Positions 16,997-26,141 of a stretch of DNA of 64,000 nt are shown here, piece after piece; the stretch's first letter is position 1, and the number at the start of each line of letters is the position of its first letter. The position numbers were made by a program, and so were the translations under genes. Under the pieces are notes generated by a model, which had not been told where the DNA came from, did not search any database, and saw nothing but the letters and a program-made list of their open reading frames with translations. The stretch is from Methanofollis sp. UBA420 (lineage in GTDB: Archaea; Halobacteriota; Methanomicrobia; Methanomicrobiales; Methanofollaceae). The stretch is taken from positions 168,741 to 232,740 of the forward strand of contig NZ_DAGX01000005.1 in assembly GCF_002498315.1 (NCBI RefSeq), written 5' to 3'.

Positions 16997-19066
16997 ATGG
17001 AGAACATGAAGTATGTCCGTACGACATGCCCGTACTGCGGTACAGGGTGTTCCTTCAACCTCGTTGTCAAGGACGGAAAGGTTTGCGGCGTCCAGCCGTA
17101 CCACCGCTCCCCGGTCAACGAGGGAAAGGTCTGCCCCAAGGGCACCTATGCATGGGAGTTTGTGAACCGTGAGGACCGCCTCACCACGCCCCTGATCAAG
17201 AAGGACGGAAAGTTCGTCGAGGCGACCTGGGACGAGGCCTACGACCTCATCGCCAAGAAGCTCAAGTCTTACAAGCCCGACGAAATTGCCTGCCTCTCAT
17301 CGGCCCGTACCTCCAACGAGGACAACTACGCTCTGATGAAGTTCGCCCGCGGCGCTCTCAAGACCCGCCACATCGACCACTGCGCCCGTCTCTGCCACGC
17401 TTCGACCGTCGCAGGGCTTGCCGCCTCCTTCGGCTCCGGTGCAATGACCAACTCGATTCTCGATATTGCGGAATCGAAGTGCGTCTTTATCATCGGGTCC
17501 AACACCTTTGAGCAGCACCCGCTCATCGGACGCAAGATCGCCCAGGCCAAGATGAACGGCGCGAAGATCATCTACGCCGACCCGCGTCTCACCGCCACCG
17601 GCAAGCAGGCTGACCTGTACATGCAGTTCCGCTCTGGCTCCGATGTCGCCATCCTGAACTGTCTCATGGGTGAGATCATCCGCAATGGCTGGGAAGACAA
17701 GGAATGGGTACAGAACCGTGCAAAGGGCTATGAAGAGCTGAAAGCAGTCGTTCTGAAGGACGACTACCTGCCCGAGAATGTCGAGAAGATCTCCGGCATC
17801 CCGGCAGAGCAGCTCAAGACCGCTGCAGAGTGGATTGGAACCGCTGAATCGTCCGCCCTTCTCTACTCGATGGGTATCACCCAGCACACGGTCGGTGTCG
17901 ACAACGTCAAGTCCACGGCAAACCTCCAGATGCTCACCGGCAACATCGGGAAGCGCGGAGGCGGTGTGAACGCACTCCGTGGCCAGAACAATGTGCAGGG
18001 CGCCTGTGACATGGGTGCGCTCCCGGTCGTCTTCACCGCCTACCAGAAGGTCATCGACCCGGCCGTCCACAAGAAGTTTGCCGACGGATGGGGCTTCCCC
18101 GACGGTATCTGCGAGTCCAAGAACGGCTACGAAGTCACCGTCATGATGGACGTCCTCACCGACAACCCTGGCGAGCTCAAGGCGATGTACATCATGGGCG
18201 AGAACCCGATGCTCTCCGACCCTGACATCACCCACGTCGAGCACGCTCTCAAGAGCCTCGACTTCATGGTCGTGCAGGATATCTTCCTGACCGAGACCGC
18301 TGCTCTCGCCGATGTCGTGCTCCCGGCCACCTGCTATGCAGAGAAGACCGGCACGCAGACCTCCACCGAGCGCCGTGTCCAGATGTGGCACAAGGCCCAG
18401 GAGGCACCCGGCCAGGCCAAGCTCGACTGGCAGATCATCGCCGAGGTCGCTGCAAAGATGGGCTATGCCGAGCAGTTCGCCTGGAAGACGTCAGAGGATG
18501 TCTTCAACGAGATGCGCTCACTCACCCCGTCCTATGCAGGGATGACCTACGAGCGGCTCGAGCGGCCCGAAGCGCTTCACTGGCCCTGCCCCACCGAGAC
18601 GCACCCCGGTACCCCGATCCTGCACATCGGCAAGTGCTCCCACCCCGATGGCATGGGCGTCATGCACGCCATCGAGTGGAAACCGCCCGCAGAGGTTCCG
18701 GACGCGGAGTATCCGCTCATCCTCACCACCGGCAGGTGCATCTGGCACTGGCACACCGGCTCCATGACCCGCCGCTCCGCGCACCTCGACGCCGAGGTTC
18801 CGACCGGCTGGATCGAGCTCAACCCCGAGGACGCCAAGGCCCTCGGTATCGTCGATGGCGAGATGGTCAAGGCGACCTCACGCCGCGGCACCGTCAATGT
18901 CCCCGCAAAGGTCACGAAGGACATCATGAAGGGCGTCACCTTCATGCCGTTCCACTTCGCCGAGTGCGCAGCAAACGTTCTCACCAACAATGTCCTCGAC
19001 CCGATCGCCAAGATCCCGGAGTTCAAGGCATGTGCTGTGAAGGTTGAGAAGATTCAGGAGGCCTGA
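16997..19066 (+). CDS. fdhA: Formate dehydrogenase alpha subunit
   Basis: A 689-residue molybdo/tungstopterin enzyme that oxidises formate to CO2 and passes electrons to FdhB. Cys11, Cys14, Cys18 and Cys46 (CPYCGTGC...KVCPKG) bind a [4Fe-4S] cluster. HCARLCHAST places Cys133 as the metal-ligating catalytic residue (Cys, not selenocysteine), next to the essential His. Pterin-binding stretches include FIIGSNTFEQHPLIGR, TGNIGKRGGGVNALRGQNN and the C-terminal dinucleotide domain starting LILTTGR. There is no twin-arginine signal, so it is cytoplasmic. It is two bases from fdhB and has its own strong promoter. Confidence 0.96.
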   Translation: MENMKYVRTTCPYCGTGCSFNLVVKDGKVCGVQPYHRSPVNEGKVCPKGTYAWEFVNREDRLTTPLIKKDGKFVEATWDEAYDLIAKKLKSYKPDEIACLSSARTSNEDNYALMKFARGALKTRHIDHCARLCHASTVAGLAASFGSGAMTNSILDIAESKCVFIIGSNTFEQHPLIGRKIAQAKMNGAKIIYADPRLTATGKQADLYMQFRSGSDVAILNCLMGEIIRNGWEDKEWVQNRAKGYEELKAVVLKDDYLPENVEKISGIPAEQLKTAAEWIGTAESSALLYSMGITQHTVGVDNVKSTANLQMLTGNIGKRGGGVNALRGQNNVQGACDMGALPVVFTAYQKVIDPAVHKKFADGWGFPDGICESKNGYEVTVMMDVLTDNPGELKAMYIMGENPMLSDPDITHVEHALKSLDFMVVQDIFLTETAALADVVLPATCYAEKTGTQTSTERRVQMWHKAQEAPGQAKLDWQIIAEVAAKMGYAEQFAWKTSEDVFNEMRSLTPSYAGMTYERLERPEALHWPCPTETHPGTPILHIGKCSHPDGMGVMHAIEWKPPAEVPDAEYPLILTTGRCIWHWHTGSMTRRSAHLDAEVPTGWIELNPEDAKALGIVDGEMVKATSRRGTVNVPAKVTKDIMKGVTFMPFHFAECAANVLTNNVLDPIAKIPEFKACAVKVEKIQEA

Positions 19067-19068
19067 AA

Positions 19069-20310
19069 ATGTCAGCAAAAGGCGATATGTATTACGCATG
19101 GTCTACCGATGCGGACCTCCTTGCAAAGGGCGAGTGCGGCGGTGCCGTCTCCTCGCTCCTCAAGTTCGCTCTTGAGAGCAAGATGGTCGACGCGGTCCTT
19201 GCCGTGAAGAAGGGTGCGGACATCTACGATGCAGTCCCGGCCCTCATCACCAACCCCGAAGAGATCGCAGAGACGGCCGGCTCCCTCCACTGCGGGACGC
19301 TCCTCCTCTCCAAGCTCTTCAAGAAGTACCTCAACGGCGCCAAGGACATGAAGATCGCGGTCACCCTCAAGGGTTGTGACGTGATGGGCATGTACGAGCT
19401 TGCCAAGAGGCAGCAGATCAACCTCGACAATGTCGTCATGATCGGTCTGAACTGCGGCGGGTCTGTGAGCCCGGTCGCCGCACGGAAGATGATCGCCGAG
19501 AAGTTCGGCGTCGACCCCGACACCGTCATCAAGGAAGAGATCGACAAGGGCCAGTTCATCATCGAGACTGCCGAAGGCCACAAGGGCATCAAGATGGACG
19601 AGCTCGAGGAAGAGGGCTATGGCCGGCGTGCCAACTGCCGCCGGTGCAAGATGAAGGTCCCCCGCCAGGCAGACCTCGCCTGCGGTAACTGGGGCGTCAT
19701 CGGCGACAAGGCCGGGAAGGCAACCTTCGTTGAAGTTTGCTCCGAGAAGGGCGCACAGCTCCTCGACGCCGCCGCGAAGGCGGGCAAGCTTGCCACCGAG
19801 GCACCGAACCCGAAGGGTATCGAGATCCGCGGCAAGGTCGAGAGCGCCATGCTCAAGCTCGGCGACTCCTGGCGTGCGAAGGACTTCGCAAGCCTCGGTG
19901 AGGGCAGCGACCGCCTGAAGAAGATCGTGACGGAAACCTCCCGGTGCATCAAGTGCTACCAGTGCATCGAGAACTGCCCGATCTGCTACTGTGTCGAGTG
20001 CTCCACCAAGAAGCCGTACCTGGTCAAGCCCGGCGAGGTTCCGCCGAACTTCATGTTCCACCTGATCAGGTTCGCCCACATCTCCGACTCCTGCATCAAC
20101 TGCGGGCAGTGCCAGGAACTCTGCGCGATGGACATTCCGAACGCGCTCTTCATGCACGCCCTCCAGGTCGATCTCCAGGAGATGTTCGGCTTTGTGCCGG
20201 GCGTCGACATGACCCTCCCGGTGCTTGCACTGGTCGAGGAGAACGAAGAGAGGGCCCGCCTTACCGGTACGGGCACCGACCAGATCTTCAACATCTTCCA
20301 GAAGGAGTAA
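19069..20310 (+). CDS. fdhB: F420-reducing formate dehydrogenase beta subunit
   Basis: A 413-residue iron-sulfur flavoprotein of the FrhB/FdhB family that transfers electrons from FdhA to coenzyme F420 (or to heterodisulfide reductase complexes in Methanomicrobiales). The N-terminal FAD/F420 domain includes SLHCGTLLLSKLFKKYL, LKGCDVMG and GLNCGGSVSP. The C-terminus has two ferredoxin-like cluster motifs, CIKCYQCIENCPICYC and CINCGQCQELC. It directly follows fdhA and ends before a T-rich terminator. Confidence 0.95.
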   Translation: MSAKGDMYYAWSTDADLLAKGECGGAVSSLLKFALESKMVDAVLAVKKGADIYDAVPALITNPEEIAETAGSLHCGTLLLSKLFKKYLNGAKDMKIAVTLKGCDVMGMYELAKRQQINLDNVVMIGLNCGGSVSPVAARKMIAEKFGVDPDTVIKEEIDKGQFIIETAEGHKGIKMDELEEEGYGRRANCRRCKMKVPRQADLACGNWGVIGDKAGKATFVEVCSEKGAQLLDAAAKAGKLATEAPNPKGIEIRGKVESAMLKLGDSWRAKDFASLGEGSDRLKKIVTETSRCIKCYQCIENCPICYCVECSTKKPYLVKPGEVPPNFMFHLIRFAHISDSCINCGQCQELCAMDIPNALFMHALQVDLQEMFGFVPGVDMTLPVLALVEENEERARLTGTGTDQIFNIFQKE

Positions 20311-20631
20311 ATCCTTCTTTTCCTTTTTTTCTGTGGGGCGCACCAGCCTCTTTTCCCATGATTTTTGGCAGAACCGGAACGGAATTATACCCAAGATAAG
20401 AGTGAAAAGCCGGGCTTTGTCAAAACCCTCATGATCTGATCGATTCCTCCCCCGGTCCTGTGAGAGACGCTCAGGTCCAATTGCCTTCCACAGACCAGGG
20501 GGTCGGAGGACTGCCTCACACACAAAGAGGGATTTAACAGAGCCGAAAGATCGGTTCTGAAGAAATTCTGTTTGTGAGAGTCGGTGAAGGGGGTGCGAGT
20601 TCACGTGAATTCGAGAGCACACCGGTCATAG
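20311..20631. terminator. fdhAB terminator and convergent gap
   Basis: A pyrimidine/T-rich tract (about 20316-20331, ending in seven T) directly after fdhB is the likely terminator. The rest is non-coding; TTCACGTGAA (20600-20609) is a perfect palindrome within GAGTTCACGTGAATTC. It separates convergent genes. Confidence 0.6.
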
Positions 20632-21297
20632 TCACCGGGTGCAGGTGACGACGGCATAGATGCTGTGACGGTATGAGCACGTGATCTGCCTGAAGCCGGC
20701 GTCCTTCATCTTCTGCAGGTAACCGGGGAGGGTGTTCAGGCAGGCGGCGTTCTTCTCCCGCCGTGCGAGCATCGCTTCTATTTCTTCGACGGGGAGACCG
20801 TTTTCCGCCATTGCCTGCTGCCAGAGACGGCAGTCTCTCTCCTCCTCCTCCGATGTCACTCCCCGGAAGACGTCGCCGTTGACAAAGATCCCTCCCGGCC
20901 GCAGGGTTGTGTGGATGCGCCTGACGACGGCGGCACGATCCTGGTCAGAAAGATGGTGGAGGCAGAGGGAGGTGAGGACGATATCGAACTGCTCCTCGGG
21001 CCAGATGTCCCTGAAGTCGCCTTCGAGAAACGAGACTCCCCGAAGGGTTTCTTTTCTCCGCGCCACGGCGAGCATGGCCGGGTCCATGTCAATGCAGGTG
21101 ACTGACGCCGCCGTGCTGGCGCGGAGCACCATTTCGGTCACATAGCCGGTGCCGCTCCCGAGTTCAAGGACAGAGGTTTCACCGTCGGGAAGGGAGGAGA
21201 CGACCGTGCCGAAAAAGGCCGGGGCATCAGGGACAATTCCAACGATAAGGTCATCGTAGGCATCGGCACAGTCATGGAAGTGCTCCTCGCTCTTCAT
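20632..21297 (-). CDS. Class I SAM-dependent methyltransferase
   Basis: A 221-residue Rossmann-fold methyltransferase: motif I VLELGSGTGYVTEM (about 41-54), acidic ribose-binding D in VTCIDMDPAML, FDIVLTSLCLHHLSD as motif IV and LRPGGIFVNGD as motif V. The substrate is not evident. It lies eight bases downstream of a flavin reductase-like gene in the same direction and should be co-transcribed from the promoter above that gene. Confidence 0.88.
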   Translation of the reverse strand: MKSEEHFHDCADAYDDLIVGIVPDAPAFFGTVVSSLPDGETSVLELGSGTGYVTEMVLRASTAASVTCIDMDPAMLAVARRKETLRGVSFLEGDFRDIWPEEQFDIVLTSLCLHHLSDQDRAAVVRRIHTTLRPGGIFVNGDVFRGVTSEEEERDCRLWQQAMAENGLPVEEIEAMLARREKNAACLNTLPGYLQKMKDAGFRQITCSYRHSIYAVVTCTR

Positions 21298-21305
21298 GTC
21301 CTCTC

Positions 21306-21878
21306 CTATTTGAGAAACATCTCGGCATATGTGGCAAAGTGCCCGGTTGGTTCAGGATAGGTAAACTGCATCCCTTTGTTTCCGCAGATCATGCAGAGCG
21401 GCCGAGCGGCAGGGTCCATCTCTCCGTCCGGGGTGAAGAAGCAGTCATTGCCTTCGAGGTGCTCGACCTTCCCGATGACGAGCACATATTTTTCCCTGCA
21501 GATCTCCTCGACAAGTCTGCACTCCATCCATGCGATGCACCCCTCGATGCCGGGCGGGCGCACGGTTTTCGAGGGGTGGGGTGTGAGGTGCGCCTCGGCG
21601 AACTCGTTGATCTCAGGAGGATAGGTGCGGGCGCAGACCATGACCTCGCGGCTCATGTCGGCGGTCGGGACATTGACGACGAACTCGCCGGTCGCCCTGA
21701 TATTGTCCAGAGTGTCCCGCTTCACCCAGGAAGCAAGGACGATCTCGTCGAGAGGCCGCAGGATCGGGGTGATGTTCCCCCAGGGAGCGGCATTGAGGAC
21801 GCCCTCAGGGGAGATGGTCGAGATGAGGACGACCGGTAGCGGGAGGACACCCTCCCGTCTGTGTGGCTGTAGTTCCAT
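21306..21878 (-). CDS. Flavin reductase-like FMN-binding protein
   Basis: A 190-residue split-barrel FMN-binding protein of the flavin reductase/flavoredoxin family. It starts MELQPHRREGVLPLPVVLIST, has the FMN loop NAAPWGNITPI with VLASWVKRDTLDNI, and FVVNVPTADMSREVMVCAR. Probably a cytoplasmic electron-transfer or flavin-reducing protein; the partner is unknown. First gene of a two-gene operon with a methyltransferase. Its promoter has nested inverted repeats, suggesting a dedicated repressor. Confidence 0.85.
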   Translation of the reverse strand: MELQPHRREGVLPLPVVLISTISPEGVLNAAPWGNITPILRPLDEIVLASWVKRDTLDNIRATGEFVVNVPTADMSREVMVCARTYPPEINEFAEAHLTPHPSKTVRPPGIEGCIAWMECRLVEEICREKYVLVIGKVEHLEGNDCFFTPDGEMDPAARPLCMICGNKGMQFTYPEPTGHFATYAEMFLK

Positions 21879-21882
21879 GTTT

Positions 21883-21937
21883 CATACATTGTTGTATTTT
21901 GTTAATACAATTTCCAAAAAATATTCTGCAATGTATG
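21883..21937 (-). promoter_or_regulatory. Nested inverted repeats in flavin reductase promoter
   Basis: CATACATTG (21883-21891) pairs with CAATGTATG (21929-21937), and inside it TTGTATT (21892-21898) pairs with AATACAA (21904-21910). The minus-strand TATA candidate AATATTTTTTGG lies between them, so a protein bound here would block initiation. All arms are exact. Confidence 0.6.
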
Positions 21938-22032
21938 GGCATCCGGGCGGGGGGGTCCGCAGAGAGTGGGAGGAATAGTGCATATCCCGCACACAGATCG
22001 CGGCGATTATATAGTGATCAGCAGAGGAAAAT

Positions 22033-22224
22033 GTGAATATGATCGTGGTTGTGCGGCTGGTCACCGGGAAACTGGAAGAACGCGATTACCCGGAGACGAT
22101 GTTCTTTGCAATCGGCGACATCCTGCCCGACGGGGCCGAAGTGGTCGAACTCACGTACCCGGACGACATCGACGAGGACCTCATCGCCACCGGAACCTAT
22201 GATGAGGAGGATCTCATCGACTGA
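22033..22224 (+). CDS. Small acidic protein of unknown function
   Basis: A 63-residue (61 from ATG 22039) acidic protein: MIVVVRLVTGKLEERDYPE then a D/E-rich tail (PDDIDEDLI, DEEDLID). The TATA-like ATTATATAG at about 22005 and AGAGG just upstream support expression; AGAGG fits either GTG 22033 or ATG 22039. No family recognised. Confidence 0.55.
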   Translation: MNMIVVVRLVTGKLEERDYPETMFFAIGDILPDGAEVVELTYPDDIDEDLIATGTYDEEDLID

Positions 22225-22338
22225 GTACCTCCTCAAGAGACAGCCAACGGTGGATGTATGGCCAGCACGGCCAGGGTGAAACCCCGGCATAAGTATATCT
22301 GACGCGTATGCCAGATCTCTCCTCCTGCGGAGCATCAG

Positions 22339-22545
22339 ATGGCAATCCACGAGTCACGAGAATACGAAGTGAAGGGCATCCCCCTTGTCTGTCCGATCTG
22401 CGGCAGGAATCGCTTCTGGACGCACACGACCCTGATGAACACGGCCGGGGCGACCCTCTTCGGCCTCGATTGGGCGAACCGGAGCGCGGTCAATTACATC
22501 TGCGAGCACTGCGGTCATATCCTCTGGTTCTGGTCGGAGGAGTAG
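22339..22545 (+). CDS. Small zinc-ribbon protein
   Basis: A 68-residue protein with two cysteine knuckles, CPICG (18-22) and CEHCG (near residue 55), forming a zinc ribbon; the middle is hydrophobic. AAGTATATCTG near 22290 is a possible TATA box. No function assigned. Convergent with acylphosphatase ten bases on. Confidence 0.75.
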   Translation: MAIHESREYEVKGIPLVCPICGRNRFWTHTTLMNTAGATLFGLDWANRSAVNYICEHCGHILWFWSEE

Positions 22546-22555
22546 GATATTTTTT

Positions 22556-23014
22556 TCATTTTCTGCCGGCCCCGACAAGTTCTTCGAGGAGTGCGTTCGT
22601 CCTCCTCTGCTCGGCAATCATCTCCTGTTCTGTCTTCAGGAGCGCCTTCATCAGGTCGAGGGCGAGCATGCTCCTCTTGAAGAGTTCCTCTTTCCTGTCG
22701 CCGAAACGTGCCTCGAAGCCAGTGAACTCGCCGGTGGGTTCTGAAACTTCGACCGTCAGGTCCTCGACCGCGATCACCGGTTCGCCCCGCGCCCACACCT
22801 CTTCGAGAAAGGTTGCAAGGTCGTCGGCATCCCCCTCGGCCACCATCTCGACCGTGCCGTCGGGAAGGTTTCTCACATATCCCGCGACGCCGCTCCTGCC
22901 CGCACACCCACCGACATAACTCCTGTAGCCAACACCCTGCACCCGGCCGCGTACGACAGCATGCACACGCAGTCTGCCTGTTCTCCCGGCAAGGGGGTTC
23001 CCTCTCTCCTGCAT
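22556..23014 (-). CDS. acyP: Acylphosphatase with C-terminal helix
   Basis: A 152-residue protein. Residues about 17-105 are an acylphosphatase domain hydrolysing acyl phosphates: VRGRVQGVGYRSYV holds the phosphate-binding Arg and GYVRNLPDGTVEMVAEGD the catalytic Asn. The remaining ~45 residues are a charged helix (LFKRSMLALDLMKALLKTEQEMIAEQRR, cut here into adjoining pieces) absent from ordinary 90-residue acylphosphatases, perhaps for oligomerisation. ATG 23014 is the longest start; GTG at residue 17 would give a standard N-terminus. Confidence 0.85.
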   Translation of the reverse strand: MQERGNPLAGRTGRLRVHAVVRGRVQGVGYRSYVGGCAGRSGVAGYVRNLPDGTVEMVAEGDADDLATFLEEVWARGEPVIAVEDLTVEVSEPTGEFTGFEARFGDRKEELFKRSMLALDLMKALLKTEQEMIAEQRRTNALLEELVGAGRK

Positions 23015-23053
23015 GGGAGGTAGTATGAAAAAAGATGTTTATGGGGATATCGG

Positions 23054-24121
23054 TCAGTCTGCCGGCAGGGTGCGGGCGGCGCTTGCCTTGAAGGAGGCGA
23101 TGACGACCATACCCGCGGCAAGGCCTTCTTCATCGGCAGAGCGCCTGGTAACGAGCGCCGTGAGCGGGAAACCGCAGTCAAGGTGGAGACGGACGAGCGC
23201 CCCGCCGAGGGGCACGATGCCGGTGACCGTCGCCTCGAACCTGTTCCGGGCCATGCCTGTGCCCTCGCCGGGGCGTGCGATCGCGACGTCGGCCGCCCCG
23301 ACGACCACCGCCACCCTCTCTCCGGCAGAGGAGTCTGAGATGGCAGAGATGTCGACATCACCGACCCGCACCCCGGCAAGGCCGCCCGCGTTCTCTGTCA
23401 CAGTTCCGTCGAGGATGTTCTCCATGCCGACGAAGCGGGCCACTTCAACCGACTGCGGGTCTTCGAAGACCTCCCGCACAGGCCCCTCCTGCGCCAGACT
23501 GCCATCGATGACCACCGCCGCGCGTGTGGCAAGACGCAGAGCCTCCTCCCGTGCATGGGTCACCTGTACGATGGTGAGGCCCCTTTCCCGGTGGATGCGC
23601 CCGATATCGATCATCAGCCGTTCCCGCGTCAGCGGGTCCAGCGCGGAGAAGGGTTCGTCGAGGAGGAGGATCTCGGGCTCCACGGCAAGGGCGCGGGCGA
23701 TCGCCACCCTCTGCTGCTCGCCGCCGCTCATCGTTCCAGGATAGCGGTCGGCAAGGCGTTCGATCCCGAAGGACACGAGCAGCCTCTCCGTCCGGCTGGC
23801 GACCTCCTCCTTCGTGAGTTTCTGCATCTTCGGACCGAAGGCGATGTTCTCCCGCACGGTCATGTGGGGGAAGAGGGAGTAGTCCTGGTAGACGAGAGCG
23901 ATCCGCCGTTTCTCCGGCAGCACGGCCGAGACGTCCTCGCCGCGGATGAGCACTTCTCCCGCGTCAGGGAGATGGAGGCCCGCGATCGCCTCCAGGACCA
24001 CGGTCTTTCCCGCTCCCGACGGTCCGATGATGAAGTAGTAGTCCCCTTTCTCGATGGAGAGGGAAACGTCCTTCAGGGAAAAGTCGCCAAGGGCGAGAGA
24101 GACATGCCTAAACTCGATCAT
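23054..24121 (-). CDS. wtpC: Tungstate/molybdate ABC transporter ATPase
   Basis: A 355-residue ABC ATPase energising WtpAB. Walker A GPSGAGKT (33-40), Q-loop YQDYSLFPHM, signature MSGGEQQRVAIARAL, Walker B ILLLDEPFSALDP and H-loop VTHAREEA are all intact. The C-terminal ~100 residues form a TOBE-type domain (VGAADVAIARPGEG and following), which in this family can bind the oxyanion and give feedback inhibition. Its start overlaps the end of wtpB by 14 bases. Confidence 0.9.
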   Translation of the reverse strand: MIEFRHVSLALGDFSLKDVSLSIEKGDYYFIIGPSGAGKTVVLEAIAGLHLPDAGEVLIRGEDVSAVLPEKRRIALVYQDYSLFPHMTVRENIAFGPKMQKLTKEEVASRTERLLVSFGIERLADRYPGTMSGGEQQRVAIARALAVEPEILLLDEPFSALDPLTRERLMIDIGRIHRERGLTIVQVTHAREEALRLATRAAVVIDGSLAQEGPVREVFEDPQSVEVARFVGMENILDGTVTENAGGLAGVRVGDVDISAISDSSAGERVAVVVGAADVAIARPGEGTGMARNRFEATVTGIVPLGGALVRLHLDCGFPLTALVTRRSADEEGLAAGMVVIASFKASAARTLPAD

Positions 24122-24926
24122 ATTTCCTCCCGATAAAGCGGCTTGCTGTCCGCAGGATGATAAAGACGGTGAAACAGGCGAGGATCATCACGAAAGCGAC
24201 GGTGCTGCTCTCCTTGATCCCGCTCGTCGTGAACCGGTAGTAGATGAGCGTGGAGATGACCATCGGATAGTAGGCGATCATGATGATCGCGGCGAACTCC
24301 CCGATCGCCCTCCCCCAGGCAAGGATACTCCCGTTGAAGATGTCTCGGGCTGCAAGAGGGAGGACAACGGTGCGAAAGGCCGTGAACCGCGAGGCCCCGA
24401 GAGTCCGGGCCACGTTTTCGAGGTGGACAGGCACCTTCTCAAAGCCCTCTCGCACCGCGTTCACGAAGTACGGCGAGGCCACGAAGACCATGGCGACGAC
24501 GATGCCGAGGTAGGCGTCCTCGAACGAGATGCCGACTGCATAAAATGGGGCGCCGATGAGGCCGCGGCGCATGAACAACAGGTAGACGAGGATGCCCGCC
24601 ACGGTGTGCGGGAGGATGAGGGGGATATCGACGATGCTCTCCACGACCCCCTTGCCGCGGAAGTCGGTCCGTGCGAGGACATACGCGAGGGGGATGCCGA
24701 GAATGAGGAGGATGAGGACGGCGTTCAGCCCTGCTCCCATCGTCAGGACGACGGAGTCGACCACCTTCGCGTCAGAGGCGACTCTCAGGAGGTGAGGGAT
24801 ATCGGAGAGTTCCTTCACGGTCATCGAGAGGAGGGAGAGGACGGTGAGGCCGAGGATCACGCCGCCGATGAGAGAGAAGGAGACCAGGCAGCGGTCACGG
24901 AGTACTGAGGTCTGGGCCATGGTCAA
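24108..24926 (-). CDS. wtpB: Tungstate/molybdate ABC transporter permease
   Basis: A 272-residue inner-membrane permease with about six hydrophobic segments, starting LIGGVILGLTVLSLLSM. The binding-protein-dependent transport EAA loop is seen in VARTLGASRFTAFRTVVLP with GRAIGEFAAIIM after it. It sits between the lipoprotein and ATPase genes in an overlapping operon. Substrate assignment follows WtpA. Confidence 0.9.
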   Translation of the reverse strand: MTMAQTSVLRDRCLVSFSLIGGVILGLTVLSLLSMTVKELSDIPHLLRVASDAKVVDSVVLTMGAGLNAVLILLILGIPLAYVLARTDFRGKGVVESIVDIPLILPHTVAGILVYLLFMRRGLIGAPFYAVGISFEDAYLGIVVAMVFVASPYFVNAVREGFEKVPVHLENVARTLGASRFTAFRTVVLPLAARDIFNGSILAWGRAIGEFAAIIMIAYYPMVISTLIYYRFTTSGIKESSTVAFVMILACFTVFIILRTASRFIGRKYDRV

Positions 24927-24938
24927 AAAAAGGAGAGT

Positions 24939-26012
24939 TCAGGGGGATGCGGTGAGGGCCTTCAGTTCGGCCGGGACAGTGCCGAAACCACCTGCCGGGA
25001 CGATCGGGGGCTGGCCCTGTGCGTCCATGACAGCCTGCCCTTTGTCACCGATGAGCATCTGGACGAATGCGATGCCGCCCTCAGGGTTCTCCGCGTTCTT
25101 CGGCACGGTCGCGCCGTAGACGATCGGCTTTGCGGTCATGAGGCCGCCGGCAGTCTCTATCGTCACCTTTGCATAGTCGTCGGCGTACGTCACCGAGGAG
25201 AGGTCGATCGCCTCAGGGAGTTCGACGAAGTTGAGATTGTTCTGGGAGGCGACCGAGCGGTATTCCCAGGCATAGTCGATGCCGCCATTCTGGAGCATCT
25301 GGACAAGTTCGACCGACTTCGGCCTGATCTGGAAGGTGTCCTTCGGCTCGGGGGAGGTAGCGAGGATCGTGTACGTGCCGTTCTCTTCAGTCACCGTGAT
25401 GTTCGAGTGCTCGGAGACGACTCTGTCGAAGAGGGTGTCGTTGCCATAGTGCTGCTCCGCGAGCTGGATCGCCATCAGGGAGCGGTAACCGCAGGGGTCG
25501 AGGTTCGGGTCGGAGCATGCCCACTGAACGTCGGGCTTCTCCAGGATGGTATACCAGGTGTCGGCGCTGATCTCGTCGGCGTACTTGCTCTGGTTGGTGT
25601 AGCAGAGCACGATCTGGTTCTTCGCGAAGGTCACGTACCAGTCGGCCGAGCCCGGCATCATCAGCTGCGGGATGAGGGTGTAGTCAGCCGACGCAAAGAC
25701 GTCGGCGCTCTTGCCGAGGTCGGTGATGTCCTTGACAAGCTTGGTCGAGCCGCCGGGGACGAGCCTGACATCGACACCCGGATGCGCTGTCTCGTACTGC
25801 TTTTCAAGTTCTTCGAAGGGGGCGGCGAGGCTGCCTGCATGGTAAACGGTGATAATCTGACCGGCCGCGGCGGCCGTCGTCTCTACCGGTGCGGTGGTCT
25901 CCGCAGGTGTCTGGTTGCCACCGTCGGTCTGCTGGGTGGTCGTGCAGCCGCAGAGGAATATGGCGGCGCAGAGGAGCAAAACCACAGATAATGCCGTAAT
26001 TTTACTATTCAT
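24939..26012 (-). CDS. wtpA: Tungstate/molybdate-binding lipoprotein
   Basis: A 357-residue surface-anchored binding protein. A hydrophobic signal ends in the lipobox FLCGC (Cys23), followed by a Thr/Ala-rich linker (31-50) and the binding domain starting IITVYHAGSLAAPFEELEKQ. GGSTKLVKDI, KSADVFASADY and ACSDPNLDPCGYRS match the WtpA/ModA-like family. Tungsten or molybdenum delivery fits fdhAB 6 kb upstream and fdhD 32 kb downstream. First gene of wtpABC; the promoter contains two exact inverted repeats. Confidence 0.92.
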   Translation of the reverse strand: MNSKITALSVVLLLCAAIFLCGCTTTQQTDGGNQTPAETTAPVETTAAAAGQIITVYHAGSLAAPFEELEKQYETAHPGVDVRLVPGGSTKLVKDITDLGKSADVFASADYTLIPQLMMPGSADWYVTFAKNQIVLCYTNQSKYADEISADTWYTILEKPDVQWACSDPNLDPCGYRSLMAIQLAEQHYGNDTLFDRVVSEHSNITVTEENGTYTILATSPEPKDTFQIRPKSVELVQMLQNGGIDYAWEYRSVASQNNLNFVELPEAIDLSSVTYADDYAKVTIETAGGLMTAKPIVYGATVPKNAENPEGGIAFVQMLIGDKGQAVMDAQGQPPIVPAGGFGTVPAELKALTASP

Positions 26013-26035
26013 ACGATATAAAGTCGCTATTATTC

Positions 26036-26082
26036 CAGATAACTCTTTTTATCTGTGCCGGATTAATGAAACGTTATTAATC
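26036..26082. promoter_or_regulatory. Two inverted repeats between wtpA and hisD
   Basis: CAGATAA-N6-TTATCTG (26036-26055) and GATTAAT-N8-ATTAATC (26061-26082) are both exact. The first overlaps the minus-strand TATA candidate GATAAAAAG of wtpA. Such sites fit repression of the transporter by a metal- or cofactor-sensing protein. Half sites recur at the fdhA and fdhD promoters. Confidence 0.6.
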
Positions 26083-26141
26083 GGGCCCTCTGCACGGCCA
26101 CGGCAAGTCTTAACCCTCCTTGCGCCGAACCTTTCCGTACT

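Noticed and set aside
19072..20622. 516-codon minus-strand frame opposite fdhB
   Set aside because: A GC-rich shadow of fdhB with no domain features.
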